Made by a program: the position numbers and the translations under genes
The notes under the pieces: model-generated
Seen by the model: the letters and a program-made list of their open reading frames with translations, nothing else
Told to the model about the DNA's origin: nothing
Database searches by the model: none
Shown: positions 8,891 to 18,468 of the stretch, piece after piece
Numbering within the stretch: position 1 is the stretch's first letter
Layout of the letters: each line of letters opens with the position of its first letter
NCBI RefSeq assembly: GCF_052056295.1
Contig: NZ_CP182493.1
Location: 3,906,001 to 3,970,000, forward strand
Origin: Catenovulum sp052056295
GTDB taxonomy: Bacteria; Pseudomonadota; Gammaproteobacteria; Enterobacterales; Alteromonadaceae
DNA: 64,000 nt
Reading direction: 5' to 3'

Positions 8891-10012
8891 ATGTCTAAAA
8901 GAGATTATTATGAAGTCCTGGGGCTAGAAAAAAGCGCCGGTGAGAAAGATATCAAAAAAGCCTATAAGCGCTTGGCGATGAAATATCATCCTGACAGAAC
9001 TAAGGGTGATAAAGAATTAGAAGAGAAGTTTAAAGAAATTAAAGAGGCTTATGAGGTTTTAACCAACGCTGATCTAAAAGCGCGTTATGACCAATATGGC
9101 CATGCCGGTGTTGATCCGCAAATGGGCGGCGGTGGTGGACACCAAGACTTTTCTGATATCTTTGGTGATGTTTTTGGCGATATATTTGGTGGCGGTGGCC
9201 GTCGTCAGTCTAGAGCGCAACGCGGCTCAGATTTAAGATACAACTTAGAGTTGAGCTTAGAAGAGGCGGTTAAAGGCAAAAACGTCGAAATTAAAGTACC
9301 TACTTGGGTAACTTGTAGTCCTTGTGATGGCTCAGGTGCAAAACCTGGCAGCAAACCTCAGACTTGTTCTACTTGTCATGGCCAAGGCCAAGTACAAATG
9401 CGTCAAGGTTTCTTTGCTGTACAGCAAACTTGTCCAACTTGTCATGGTCAGGGTAAAATTATTAGCGACCCTTGTAAGAGCTGTCACGGTCAAGGTCGCG
9501 TTCAGAAGAACAAAACTTTATCGGTTAAAATACCAGCTGGTGTTGATACTGGTGACAGAATTCGTTTAGCGGGTGAAGGCGAAGCAGGCGCGCACGGTGC
9601 TCCAGCCGGTGATTTATATGTACAAGTACATGTAAAAGATCACGCAATTTTCGAGCGCGACGGCAGCAACTTATATTGTGAAGTGCCAATCGGTTTTGCT
9701 ACAGCTGCATTAGGTGGCGAAATTCATGTTCCGACACTTGATGGTAAAGTTAAATTAAAAATACCTTCAGAAACACAAACTGGCCGTATGTTTAGAATGC
9801 GTGGCAAAGGTGTGCGTTCTGTACGTGGTGGTATTGAAGGCGATTTAATTTGTAAAGTTGTGGTAGAAACACCGGTTAACTTAACAGATTCACAAAAAGA
9901 TTTGTTACGTCAATTAGACACAGAAATGGAAGAGGGCAGTGCTAAGCACAGACCAAAAGAAACTGGATTTTTTGACGGCGTGAAGCGATTCTTTGACGAC
10001 TTACGCAGTTAA
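8891..10012 (+). CDS. dnaJ: Chaperone protein DnaJ (Hsp40)
   Basis: Co-chaperone that delivers substrates to DnaK and stimulates its ATPase. The 373 residues show the full type I layout. A J-domain has the HPD motif (YHPDRT, about residues 32-37). A Gly/Phe-rich linker covers about 75-105. Four CxxCxGxG zinc repeats follow (CSPCDGSG, CSTCHGQG, CPTCHGQG, CKSCHGQG) between about 140 and 210, then the C-terminal substrate-binding domains. No separate promoter is obvious in the short gap after dnaK, so expression is probably by read-through of the intergenic terminator. A strong terminator follows. Confidence 0.99.
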   Translation: MSKRDYYEVLGLEKSAGEKDIKKAYKRLAMKYHPDRTKGDKELEEKFKEIKEAYEVLTNADLKARYDQYGHAGVDPQMGGGGGHQDFSDIFGDVFGDIFGGGGRRQSRAQRGSDLRYNLELSLEEAVKGKNVEIKVPTWVTCSPCDGSGAKPGSKPQTCSTCHGQGQVQMRQGFFAVQQTCPTCHGQGKIISDPCKSCHGQGRVQKNKTLSVKIPAGVDTGDRIRLAGEGEAGAHGAPAGDLYVQVHVKDHAIFERDGSNLYCEVPIGFATAALGGEIHVPTLDGKVKLKIPSETQTGRMFRMRGKGVRSVRGGIEGDLICKVVVETPVNLTDSQKDLLRQLDTEMEEGSAKHRPKETGFFDGVKRFFDDLRS

Positions 10013-10025
10013 ATTGATTATGATT

Positions 10026-10050
10026 AAAGCCACTTTCGAGTGGCTTTTTT
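10026..10050 (+). terminator. Intrinsic terminator after dnaJ
   Basis: AAAGCCACT (10026-10034) and AGTGGCTTT (10039-10047) form a perfect 9-bp stem closed by a TTCG tetraloop. TTT follows, completing a six-T run (10045-10050). It begins 14 bp beyond the dnaJ stop. Confidence 0.9.
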
Positions 10051-10112
10051 ATTGCTCTGTACGCCTTGCAATTCTCTAATCCTATTATTTACAAACGGTA
10101 ATTTACGCATCA

Positions 10113-10547
10113 ATGTTTTCAAGTAATAGAACTTACAAAATCATTCGGTTAATTACTTGGTCAGTGGGCATAGTCTCACTGATTATTTTTTATTTGTGGT
10201 TTGAGTATTTGCGGCCAAGCAATTTAACACCGACTGCACAGCACTTAAGTGAAAGTGCATTTAATCCTTTTGTTTGGGCGAAAGGGAAAGGGGATTATTC
10301 GAGTGCTAACCCGAGGCAGGCCTTATACTTAGACGTGTTGCGTAATCATTTAGCTAATGGAATGGATGTGACGACGGTTGAGAAAAAACTAGGTCTTCCT
10401 GATTCTTTTGATAAACAAAAACAATATAACTACCTACTGTCGTACGATATCAATAGCGGTATCTATCAATACTTAATTGTTCAATTTGATTCGAATCAAA
10501 AAGTAATGATGTATTACCGCTTTGAGGTTAACCACGCTTTAAACTAA
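10113..10547 (+). CDS. Small membrane-anchored protein with BamE/SmpA-like C-terminal half
   Basis: Not a gene I recognise by name. The 144-residue product has one strong hydrophobic segment near the N-terminus (about residues 12-28), suggesting a single membrane anchor with the rest in the periplasm. The C-terminal half (about 70-140) contains NHLANGMDVTTVEKKLG followed by beta-strand-rich sequence. That pattern resembles the BamE/SmpA-like fold, where a short helical 'GMT..EV...LG' segment precedes strands; this resemblance is an inference. The 3' end overlaps the convergent M16 protease gene by 20 bp. There is no obvious operon partner. Confidence 0.65.
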   Translation: MFSSNRTYKIIRLITWSVGIVSLIIFYLWFEYLRPSNLTPTAQHLSESAFNPFVWAKGKGDYSSANPRQALYLDVLRNHLANGMDVTTVEKKLGLPDSFDKQKQYNYLLSYDINSGIYQYLIVQFDSNQKVMMYYRFEVNHALN

Positions 10548-13326
10548 CTGCTTCTACTGCTGATTGTAAGTGGCGGCGTAATTCAGTTGCACTGCCTACA
10601 ACAAGTTCGGCTGACTCAGAGCGGACGTTTTGTTGCTGTTTAGAAGCTGACAAGTTAATTAAGGCTTTGTCGCCATCAGGTGCAAATAACTCAGACATTT
10701 CTTCTAACACTTCGTCGAAAGTTAATGATTCTATCCACTGGCATATTCCACGCGTGCGTCTGAAACTTGAATCTTTTAAACCGATAGACATCCATAACCT
10801 TTGTGCACTGGCTCGCAAGCTACTGTCTTTTTCGTTGAGTTGATGAATTAAACCTTGCTGCATGTTATACCATTGCTGCTCATCTAACTGGCTTAAATAG
10901 GCTGGAATGCTTTGATAAAAATTTTCGAGTTGCTGAAGAATAGTCACTTCATCGTAATTATCTGATTGAACGTAAATAATGACACCGGGCATTAAATTGA
11001 TAGGAAAGTAAGCACTACCAACTAAATATCCTAACTGCTTTTGTTTGCGTAAGTCATGGAAGACTATCGGCGATAGCAGTTGGTTTATCAACATATAACA
11101 TGCGGTTGCCCGCTCAGATATTTCGCTCGATTGAAAATATTGCACAACAGCTGTGTCAGTACTATCAATAGGTAAAGCTAAGTGATAATCGAAAGCTTGC
11201 TGTGCAAATTTGAATACTTTTCGGCTGACTTCTGGACTGGCTTTACTGCGCTGAAAAACAATGTTTTTAATGTTTTCGCCCAGCTGCAACGCTTGGGTTA
11301 AATCCCAGTCGCCATATACAAAAGCTTCAACGTTCACTCGGTCAAATAGGTGAACACTAAATTCTGCATATTCGGCATATTCTATATCCTTGAGCTCTTC
11401 AGCCAGCATTTCTGCGGGATATTGGTTGTTCTGTAAGCTCTGAGTTAATAAGTTAAATGCCTGATTTGCTGGTTTTATTTGGTTTTGATTGTTCCAAGCA
11501 TTTATTAATTTAACTTTAGTTTGGTTGAAGTCTCTTTCTGTTACACGGCGTAAACGTAACTGGCCGATTAAATGGCTGACAAACTTCGACTGTTTATCTG
11601 AGTAACCTTGAATATGCAGCGTCAATCCGCCTTGGTGCGGGGTAATTGAATAAGTTAATCCGGCCGTTTCAGCTTGGTAATTCTCACCCATAATACTGTC
11701 GAGCACGAGTTCAACATACAAGCGGGTGAGGACTTGTTTTTTTGCGCTACCTTGGCTGTTAGGGAGATCTAAACCGACATAAACGTGGGCGTGGGGCAGT
11801 TTAAATACTTGGTCTTGTTTAAACCATAATACCATACCCTTGTCATTTATGATTTTCTGCGGTGTTGAATCAATATGGGATGACTCTAATGCTGTCATTC
11901 GCTCTGGAATATACGGATTTGGTTGTGGTAATACAAAGCTAGATTGTTGCGCTTTGCTCCATTGTGCTTGTATATCCGCTGGTATTTTTTCTACTTTATA
12001 CGGGCTTTGGTACCATTCAGATAAATAATCAAACGAATGATTAGGATTCAACACAACTAGTCTAAGTCGTGACGGTGACAGACAAGCTAAGGCTTTATTC
12101 AGCCATTGATGGTTTAGTCCATCCATTAAATAGTCGCCTGCTATAACATCTTCGGTGTTATATGTATGTAATTTCAACGCGAGCTCCGCAACCCATTCAA
12201 TCGGCTTTTTCGGTTCTAAGTGTTGAAAAGCTAAGCGACTCATTTGCGCTTTTTCCGCGTATATGTGCTGTGTAAAGTCTGCAGTTTTCAGCGAGTTAAT
12301 ATAGGCAAAAACAACTTCAGAAATTTTGCTGATGCAATCTACGCCAGCAGGTGTTAATTGCATGCTTAAATTAAAATCTAAGCTTTGACCATCATCTATA
12401 CCACAACCCGCGGTTAAGCCGACAATTAGACCTTGCGATTTTAATTGCTCAAATAAACTGCCGTGTCCTTCGTCCCCTAAAATGGCTGAAAGGTAATGGA
12501 CACTTTTACTGCTGTAATCTTCGCCTTCGCTTGGCAATACAAAAGTGTAGATAGCTCGATAAATTTGTTTTAACGGTTTTACTTGAATTTGAATTGCTAA
12601 ATCTTGTGGCCGATATAGTTGTGGCAACACTGCTTTTTTAGCCGCAGTGGCCTGAATTTCAGCAAAATATTGTTCTGCTATTTGTTGAATTTGTTCAAAC
12701 TCAAACGGACTTGCAACCACAAGTTTCATTTTATCTGCACTAAAGCAGTTATTAAAATGTTCTACCAGTGAATTTCTTAGCTGTTGAAGGTTGGATGTTA
12801 AAAAAGTTTTTTTATTGCCGACACTAAATTTGCTAAACGGATGTTCTGGGTTACAAGTTTCTTTGTGCACTTCGTTTAAACGGCGTAGCTCATCTCTTGT
12901 TTTTAGTTTGAACTCTGAGTCAATCGCGCTAACTTCTTTTTCTAAACTCTGCAATGAAAATTCTGGGCAGACGAAAAATTGGCTAAAATGGTGAAAAGCA
13001 TTTTCGAAAGCATTTGCGTGAGCGTCAAAATAAAAATTCATCAGTTCACTACTGGTCCAGGCGTTAGATTTACCTCCGTATTGCGCGAGCATTTGATTAA
13101 AGTCTACTGTGTCGCTTGGGAAGGTTTCTGTACCTTGAAAGAGCATATGCTCTAATAAATGGGTTAAACCTGGGTATTCTTTTGGATCATCAAAGTGACC
13201 AGCAGCTACTGAAACCGCCGACGCAACTCGATTACTCTCAGGCATATGGATATGCAACAAAGGTAAGCCGTTGCTGAGTGTGGCTATTTGATAGGTATAA
13301 GTATCTTGTTTACTTTTGGTAATCAC
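10528..13326 (-). CDS. Insulinase-type (M16) zinc metallopeptidase, pitrilysin-like
   Basis: A 932-residue protease built like E. coli pitrilysin (PtrA): an active N-terminal half and an inactive homologous C-terminal half forming a clamshell. The inverted zinc motif HLLEH is at residues 56-60, and the downstream helix EVSAIDSEF supplies Glu131 and the third ligand Glu138, so it should be active. There is no obvious N-terminal signal peptide, unlike periplasmic PtrA, which suggests a cytoplasmic enzyme, although the start could be reconsidered. It overlaps the convergent small gene at its 3' end and is separated from sixA by 288 bp. The substrate is unknown, probably peptides. Confidence 0.92.
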   Translation of the reverse strand: MITKSKQDTYTYQIATLSNGLPLLHIHMPESNRVASAVSVAAGHFDDPKEYPGLTHLLEHMLFQGTETFPSDTVDFNQMLAQYGGKSNAWTSSELMNFYFDAHANAFENAFHHFSQFFVCPEFSLQSLEKEVSAIDSEFKLKTRDELRRLNEVHKETCNPEHPFSKFSVGNKKTFLTSNLQQLRNSLVEHFNNCFSADKMKLVVASPFEFEQIQQIAEQYFAEIQATAAKKAVLPQLYRPQDLAIQIQVKPLKQIYRAIYTFVLPSEGEDYSSKSVHYLSAILGDEGHGSLFEQLKSQGLIVGLTAGCGIDDGQSLDFNLSMQLTPAGVDCISKISEVVFAYINSLKTADFTQHIYAEKAQMSRLAFQHLEPKKPIEWVAELALKLHTYNTEDVIAGDYLMDGLNHQWLNKALACLSPSRLRLVVLNPNHSFDYLSEWYQSPYKVEKIPADIQAQWSKAQQSSFVLPQPNPYIPERMTALESSHIDSTPQKIINDKGMVLWFKQDQVFKLPHAHVYVGLDLPNSQGSAKKQVLTRLYVELVLDSIMGENYQAETAGLTYSITPHQGGLTLHIQGYSDKQSKFVSHLIGQLRLRRVTERDFNQTKVKLINAWNNQNQIKPANQAFNLLTQSLQNNQYPAEMLAEELKDIEYAEYAEFSVHLFDRVNVEAFVYGDWDLTQALQLGENIKNIVFQRSKASPEVSRKVFKFAQQAFDYHLALPIDSTDTAVVQYFQSSEISERATACYMLINQLLSPIVFHDLRKQKQLGYLVGSAYFPINLMPGVIIYVQSDNYDEVTILQQLENFYQSIPAYLSQLDEQQWYNMQQGLIHQLNEKDSSLRASAQRLWMSIGLKDSSFRRTRGICQWIESLTFDEVLEEMSELFAPDGDKALINLSASKQQQNVRSESAELVVGSATELRRHLQSAVEAVSLKRG

Positions 13327-13614
13327 TATAGTAGCCCCGTGAAGTGTGCTAGTCGTTCAATTTTTAATAGCAAAACGATACCTAGGTACTAAAAAGTTTA
13401 ATACGGACTACACGGCTAGGTATGTTATTAAAATCCCGTTGTTTTTTATTGTAGCACCGAATTTTTCGTAAGTTTTACTATATTTTTTTTTATAAGTGTT
13501 TTATTTTATCTACACAGCAGTTTTGTGTTGCAGATTGGTAATATACGTAAGTTACATCAATAAGCAACTAAACTGACCCATGTTTGTATATGTTTTGGTC
13601 AGATAGAGTAGGGT
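13327..13614. other. 288-bp divergent intergenic region between the M16 protease gene and sixA
   Basis: A+T-rich gap that must hold the promoters of both flanking genes. I see a CTGACC (13573-13578) / GGTCAG (13597-13602) inverted repeat just upstream of the sixA start, which could form a leader hairpin, and no convincing ORF or terminator. Promoter elements could not be assigned with confidence. Confidence 0.4.
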
Positions 13615-14103
13615 ATGCAGTTATTTATCGTTCGTCACGGGGAAGCTGACCTTATCGCACCGTCAGATAGCGTTCGCCAACTAAACGAAAATGGAACACG
13701 TGAGAGTGTACAGGTAGGCCAATGGATTGCACAACAGTGTAAGCTATTCGATTATGTATTAGTCAGTCCATACGACAGAGCCTTTCAAACTTGGCAAAAA
13801 ATGGAGCAACAAGGTTTAGTCGCAAATAAGCTTGTGCAGTTAACTGAACTTGAACCAGAAGCCGACGTTGCGACTTGTATCAACCTAATACAGGGTTATT
13901 GCGCGGACGCGAAATCAGTTTTAGTCGTTTCTCATTTACCTTTGGTTTGCCATTTGGTTGATGGTTTAGTTGCCGAAACTTGTCCTTTATTTGTCACCGG
14001 TGCGGCAGCATTGATTGAACTGAACGATAATCAAGTCAACGGGCATTTGAAGTTACTTGTGTCACCTGAACAGGCGCAGCAATTAAGCGCTTTACGTGCT
14101 TAA
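13615..14103 (+). CDS. sixA: Phosphohistidine phosphatase SixA
   Basis: Histidine-phosphatase superfamily (branch 1) enzyme of 162 residues, the SixA length. The catalytic RHG motif is at residues 7-9 (VRHGEAD), and a second conserved histidine lies in VSHLPLV. In E. coli SixA dephosphorylates the nitrogen-PTS protein NPr and, as first reported, the ArcB phosphotransfer domain. The 3' end overlaps the convergent smrB gene by 12 bp, so the two are tightly packed. The region around the start contains an inverted repeat that could influence translation. Confidence 0.93.
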   Translation: MQLFIVRHGEADLIAPSDSVRQLNENGTRESVQVGQWIAQQCKLFDYVLVSPYDRAFQTWQKMEQQGLVANKLVQLTELEPEADVATCINLIQGYCADAKSVLVVSHLPLVCHLVDGLVAETCPLFVTGAAALIELNDNQVNGHLKLLVSPEQAQQLSALRA

Positions 14104-14619
14104 CTCTATTAACACCAATAATGCGCCATTGCCGCCCCATTCAAGTGGTGCTTGATGAATTGCATTAACGCTTGGATGTTGTACAAGCCAAGCAGGTGTA
14201 CGCTGTTTCAAAATTCCACTACCTAAGCCATGTACAACACACACACATTCTATATGTTGTTTGATTGCTTCTTGAATTAACGCGGCGATTTCAATCTTTG
14301 CTTGTTGTTGGGTTAACCCGTGCAGATCTAGAATTAAATCAGGGTAATAGTGACCTTTTCTTAGCTGTTTAGCCAAATCTCTTGGGCAGCCTTCTCGTAC
14401 GTAACTAATGGTATTGGTGTCGGCAAAATGCGGGCTGTACTGGTCGGAAAAATAAAAGTTGGCTTCACGCGTAGCCGCTTGTTGTTCTTGTATTAGTGCG
14501 TCTTTTTTAGTTTTTTTCGCTTTTAATACCACAGTATCTTGTTTAAGCGGTTTTACCCCTCGCATTTGTTCGGCAAAGCTGTTGTTATCGTTATCTTTCA
14601 AGTGAGATTTTTCCGTCAT
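14092..14619 (-). CDS. smrB: Ribosome rescue endonuclease SmrB
   Basis: Smr-domain protein of 175 residues that, in E. coli, cleaves mRNA between collided ribosomes. The N-terminal half (1-90) is charged and probably binds the ribosome. The Smr domain begins at LDLHGLTQQQAK (about residue 96) and includes VVHGLGSGILK and the C-terminal GGNGALLVLIEL. These are the conserved DxH and HGxGxG elements. It is transcribed divergently from prmB with a 59-bp gap, an arrangement conserved in many gammaproteobacteria. Identification is secure. Confidence 0.94.
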   Translation of the reverse strand: MTEKSHLKDNDNNSFAEQMRGVKPLKQDTVVLKAKKTKKDALIQEQQAATREANFYFSDQYSPHFADTNTISYVREGCPRDLAKQLRKGHYYPDLILDLHGLTQQQAKIEIAALIQEAIKQHIECVCVVHGLGSGILKQRTPAWLVQHPSVNAIHQAPLEWGGNGALLVLIELST

Positions 14620-14678
14620 TAAACAAAAATCTAGTGTACAATAGCGCGCTATTATTCATAACTTAGTGCGTTAATTCA

Positions 14679-15608
14679 ATGTTAGAGTCGCATGCAAGCG
14701 AACAAGCTGCCAAACAGCTCAATACAGTTTTTGATTTTGTTCGATGGTTAGTTTCTCAATTTAACCAATCTGATGTTTATTTTGGTCATGGTACAGACAA
14801 TCCTTGGGATGAAGCTTATAGCCTAGTTTATCAAGCGCTTAACTTAGCGGTTGACCCAAATGATAAGATTGACCAATGTCAGATAACGGATGATGAAAAA
14901 CAACGTATTTTAGCTTGGGCTGAGCAACGCATTAATCATCAAGTTCCACTTGCTTATTTAACCAATACAGCATGGTTTTGTGGCAAAGCGTATTACGTTG
15001 ATGAACGTGTATTAGTGCCACGCTCACCAATTGGTGAACTGATTCAAAATCAGTTTGCCGGTATAGTTGAACAACAACCAAATAGAATTCTAGATTTGTG
15101 TACTGGAAGTGGTTGTATTGCAATTGCTTGCGCTTATGCATTTCCAGAGGCTGATGTTGATGCGGTTGATATCAGTGTTGATGCGTTGGAAGTGTGTGAA
15201 AACAATATTGAACATCATGCCATGTGGCACAATGTTACACCTATCCAATCGGATGTATTTAGTGGTGTTCAAGGGCAAAAATACGATTTAATCGTTTCTA
15301 ATCCACCTTATGTCGACGCTGAAGATATGGCGGATTTACCGAGTGAATTTCACCATGAACCTGAATTAGGTTTAGCAGCAGGTGTGGACGGTTTATCTAT
15401 CGTAAATACCATTTTGGCTGAAGCGGCAGACCATTTAACCGAAAATGGCGTATTAATTGTCGAAGTAGGCAATAGTTTAGTGCATATGGAGCAAGCATAT
15501 CCAGGTGTCGAATTTGATTGGATAGAATTTAACAATGGTGGTATTGGCGTATTTAAATTTACTCGAAGCCAATTGATCCAATATCGCGATGCGTTCGTGA
15601 AAGAATAA
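14679..15608 (+). CDS. prmB: Ribosomal protein uL3 glutamine N5-methyltransferase PrmB
   Basis: SAM-dependent methyltransferase that modifies a glutamine of ribosomal protein L3. It has 309 residues, as expected for PrmB rather than the shorter PrmC. Motif I is ILDLCTGSGCIAIACA (about 131-146) and the substrate-amide motif NPPYV is near residue 210. It is the first gene of a probable prmB-aroC-MFS unit, with aroC starting 15 bp after its stop. prmB followed by aroC is a conserved gene pair in gammaproteobacteria, supporting the call. Confidence 0.96.
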   Translation: MLESHASEQAAKQLNTVFDFVRWLVSQFNQSDVYFGHGTDNPWDEAYSLVYQALNLAVDPNDKIDQCQITDDEKQRILAWAEQRINHQVPLAYLTNTAWFCGKAYYVDERVLVPRSPIGELIQNQFAGIVEQQPNRILDLCTGSGCIAIACAYAFPEADVDAVDISVDALEVCENNIEHHAMWHNVTPIQSDVFSGVQGQKYDLIVSNPPYVDAEDMADLPSEFHHEPELGLAAGVDGLSIVNTILAEAADHLTENGVLIVEVGNSLVHMEQAYPGVEFDWIEFNNGGIGVFKFTRSQLIQYRDAFVKE

Positions 15609-15622
15609 CAACAGAGGTTAAG

Positions 15623-16717
15623 ATGTCAGGTAACTCTATAGGTAAATTATTTAGTGTGTCTACCTTTGGTGAAAGCCATGGTAAAGCTTTGGGCTGCATT
15701 GTTGATGGTTGCCCTCCAGGAATTGAAATAACAGAAGAAGAAATTCAGTTTGAGTTAGACCGTCGTAAGCCAGGCACTTCTCGTTACACAACTCAAAGAC
15801 GTGAACCAGACCAAGTGCAAATTTTATCGGGTATTTTTGAAGGTAAAACCACTGGTACTTCTATTGGTATGATTATCGAGAATACCGATCAGCGCAGTAA
15901 AGACTATTCAAACATTATGGATTTATTCCGTCCGGGTCACGCAGATTATACCTATCATCAAAAATACGGTATTCGTGACTATCGTGGTGGTGGCCGTTCA
16001 TCTGCTCGTGAAACAGCAATGCGTGTCGCCGCAGGCGCAATTGCTAAAAAATACTTAAAACAGAAATTTGGCATAGAAGTTAAAGGTTATTTATCTCAAC
16101 TTGGGCCGATTAAAGCTGAAGCGCTTGAGTGGGAACAAGTTAACCAAAACCCATTTTTCTTCCCAGATGCTTCAAAGTTAGACGCATTAGATCAATATAT
16201 GCGTGACTTGAAGAAAGAAGGTGATTCTATCGGTGCTAAAGTCACTGTATGCGCAACTAACGTACTTGTTGGTCTAGGTGAGCCTGTATTTGATAGATTA
16301 GATGCTGAAATTGCCCATTCTTTAATGAGCATAAATGCGGTTAAAGGTGTGGAGATTGGCGCTGGTTTTGAGTCAGTTGAACAAAAAGGTTCAGAGCATA
16401 GAGATTTAATGACGCCAGATGGTTTTAAATCGAACAATGCCGGTGGCATTTTAGGTGGGATCTCAACTGGCCAAGAAATTATCGCCAGCATTGCGTTAAA
16501 ACCAACTTCTAGTATTCACGTACCTGGTGAATCTATTAATACCAAAGGTGAAAGTGCTGAAGTTGTGACTAAAGGTCGCCACGACCCTTGTGTAGGGATT
16601 CGTGCAGTGCCGATTGCCGAAGCTATGTTAGCTTTAACTTTAATGGATCATGTATTGCGTCATCGTGCACAAAACATTGATGTTCATACCGACACGCCGG
16701 ATATCGCCCGTAAATAA
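15623..16717 (+). CDS. aroC: Chorismate synthase
   Basis: Last step of the shikimate pathway: converts 5-enolpyruvylshikimate 3-phosphate to chorismate using reduced FMN. It supplies the precursor of the tryptophan pathway encoded 6-12 kb away in this window. The 364-residue protein has the signatures GESHGKALGCIVDGCPPG (about 14-31), YRGGGRSSARETA (about 122-134) and RHDPC near the C-terminus. An AGAGGTTAAG ribosome-binding region precedes the ATG. It lies between prmB and an MFS transporter that starts 4 bp after its stop. Confidence 0.98.
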   Translation: MSGNSIGKLFSVSTFGESHGKALGCIVDGCPPGIEITEEEIQFELDRRKPGTSRYTTQRREPDQVQILSGIFEGKTTGTSIGMIIENTDQRSKDYSNIMDLFRPGHADYTYHQKYGIRDYRGGGRSSARETAMRVAAGAIAKKYLKQKFGIEVKGYLSQLGPIKAEALEWEQVNQNPFFFPDASKLDALDQYMRDLKKEGDSIGAKVTVCATNVLVGLGEPVFDRLDAEIAHSLMSINAVKGVEIGAGFESVEQKGSEHRDLMTPDGFKSNNAGGILGGISTGQEIIASIALKPTSSIHVPGESINTKGESAEVVTKGRHDPCVGIRAVPIAEAMLALTLMDHVLRHRAQNIDVHTDTPDIARK

Positions 16718-16721
16718 TTGA

Positions 16722-17879
16722 ATGTTATTTAATTCGGCGAAAGCGAGACTGTCCCAAATATATTTTAGTTATTTTACTATTATTGGGGTGGTCTCACATT
16801 ATCTTGGTTTTTATTTAGATTCCCTCCAACTTCCAGCTACAACCATAGGCAGCATATTAGCTGTTATGACCATAGGTCGAATTATCGGCCCGAGTACGTG
16901 GGCGCATTTACCTTGGCTTAAACAAAATACCCATTTACGTATTCAGCTCGGTAGTTTATTGGCACTGTTATTCTTTTGTTTATTGTTATTTAAACAAAAT
17001 ACCTTGTTCATATATTTTGCTTTAGGCGGCTTTGCTTTTTTCTGGTCGGCTGTATTGCCACAAATAGAAACCCTCACCCAAGCTAAACTCAAAGGTAATG
17101 CGAGCGCCTACAGTATGGTGCGTTTGTGGGGCAGTATTAGTTTTATTTTGTTTGTTATTATCGCAGGCTGGTCGTTCGAGCAGTACGGGGTAACTTATAC
17201 GATTGAATATCTGACCATTGCTTTGCTGATTATATTATTACTGAATAGTTTGCGTTTACCGCAACTTAAAGTAAGCAAAAAACAGCGCGATACACAGCCC
17301 GTTAAACCATTTAAGCAGTTACTTAAGCAAAAGCACATAATTGCATTTTTAGTTTGTTCGACTTTGCTGCAATTTAGTTTTGCACCTTATTATGGTTTTT
17401 TCTCCATCTATATGAACGACTTGGGTTATAGCGGTTACCAAACCGGGATGTTTATTTCGGTTGGGGTATTGGCTGAAATAATTGTATTTATTTATGCGGG
17501 CAAAATAGTTAAACAATTTAGTTTGCATCATTTAATTGCGTTTTGTTTGGCGCTAACTGCATTGCGCTGGCTAACATTAAACTTGTTTGCTGAGCAGGTT
17601 TTATTGCTCATTTTAATCCAGATAATTCATGCGTTTAGCTACGGTTTGTTTCATGTATGTGCGCAAAAGTTTATGCACAACGAGTTTAGCGGAGAAGCAT
17701 TAGCTAAAGGGCAAGCTTTCTATTTATCTGTGTCTTATGGTGTTGGTGGTGCGTTAGGCGCTTGGTGCGCAGGTTGGGGCTGGCATTTAATTTATGATGC
17801 AACTTATTATTTTGCTGCGGCTTTTGCATTAATTGGGGCTATGGTTGCATTAATGGCGAAAGACGCAACTACTCGGTAA
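16722..17879 (+). CDS. MFS transporter, HcaT-like family
   Basis: A 385-residue inner-membrane carrier with about twelve hydrophobic helices, of the MFS_1-like group that includes the predicted 3-phenylpropionate permease HcaT. Visible landmarks are the N-terminal YFSYFTIIGVVSHYLGFYL helix and the ALGGFAFFWSAVLPQIE segment after helix 4. The ATG lies 4 bp after the aroC stop, so it is probably cotranscribed with prmB-aroC. Its 3' end overlaps the convergent yfbR by 11 bp. The substrate is not predictable from sequence; an aromatic-acid substrate would be only a guess from the family name. Confidence 0.85.
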   Translation: MLFNSAKARLSQIYFSYFTIIGVVSHYLGFYLDSLQLPATTIGSILAVMTIGRIIGPSTWAHLPWLKQNTHLRIQLGSLLALLFFCLLLFKQNTLFIYFALGGFAFFWSAVLPQIETLTQAKLKGNASAYSMVRLWGSISFILFVIIAGWSFEQYGVTYTIEYLTIALLIILLLNSLRLPQLKVSKKQRDTQPVKPFKQLLKQKHIIAFLVCSTLLQFSFAPYYGFFSIYMNDLGYSGYQTGMFISVGVLAEIIVFIYAGKIVKQFSLHHLIAFCLALTALRWLTLNLFAEQVLLLILIQIIHAFSYGLFHVCAQKFMHNEFSGEALAKGQAFYLSVSYGVGGALGAWCAGWGWHLIYDATYYFAAAFALIGAMVALMAKDATTR

Positions 17880-18468
17880 TTGCGTCTAAGCTTAAACTAA
17901 AACCTGGCTCAAATAGGTTTAAGAAGAACTCTATTTCTGGCATGTTGAGTTCTGCTAAGGTTTCTTTTAATCTTTGTTGTGCACGGCTAAATTCATGGTT
18001 GCCAGCGTTTAGCTCTTCAATTGTTTTAAAATAGGCAGATAAAATATCCGCCGCTTTGACAATTTTATACTCTTCTTTATTGTGGTGCTCAGAACAAACC
18101 AGCGGCTGGTAATATTTCTGTAAACGTTCTGGCAACAAACCAACCAATTTTTCTTCAGCTACCGTTTCAATCTTTTTATATTCTTTGGCAATTTCAGCAT
18201 TAAAGTATTTTACTGGGTTAGGCAAATCGCCGGTTAATACTTCAGATGCATCATGAAATATAGCTAAAGTTGCGATACGCTCTGCATCCAAGTCACCATC
18301 AAAATACTCGTTTCTAACAATTGCTAGGGCGTGCGCTATCATAGCCACTTGCAAACTATGCTCTTGCACGTTTTCTAGTTGAGTATTACGCATTAATGGC
18401 CAGCGGTTGATTAACTTCATTCTAGCCATATATGCAAAAAAGTGACTTGGGTTGCTCTGTTCCGTCAT
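17869..18468 (-). CDS. yfbR: 5'-deoxynucleotidase YfbR
   Basis: HD-domain phosphohydrolase that removes phosphate from deoxyribonucleoside 5'-monophosphates, part of dNMP turnover. The 199-residue length matches E. coli. The HD residues are in VQEHSLQVAM (about 34-43) and FHDASEVLTGD (about 70-80), with a further conserved Asp in VKAADILSAY. Its start overlaps the stop of alaA by one base (TAATG), so translation is probably coupled. alaA-yfbR is also the E. coli gene order. Confidence 0.95.
   Translation of the reverse strand: MTEQSNPSHFFAYMARMKLINRWPLMRNTQLENVQEHSLQVAMIAHALAIVRNEYFDGDLDAERIATLAIFHDASEVLTGDLPNPVKYFNAEIAKEYKKIETVAEEKLVGLLPERLQKYYQPLVCSEHHNKEEYKIVKAADILSAYFKTIEELNAGNHEFSRAQQRLKETLAELNMPEIEFFLNLFEPGFSLSLDAITE

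Noticed and set aside
13573..13602. CTGACC/GGTCAG hairpin ahead of sixA
   Set aside because: Six base pairs around a large loop near the start; common by chance, no known regulator.
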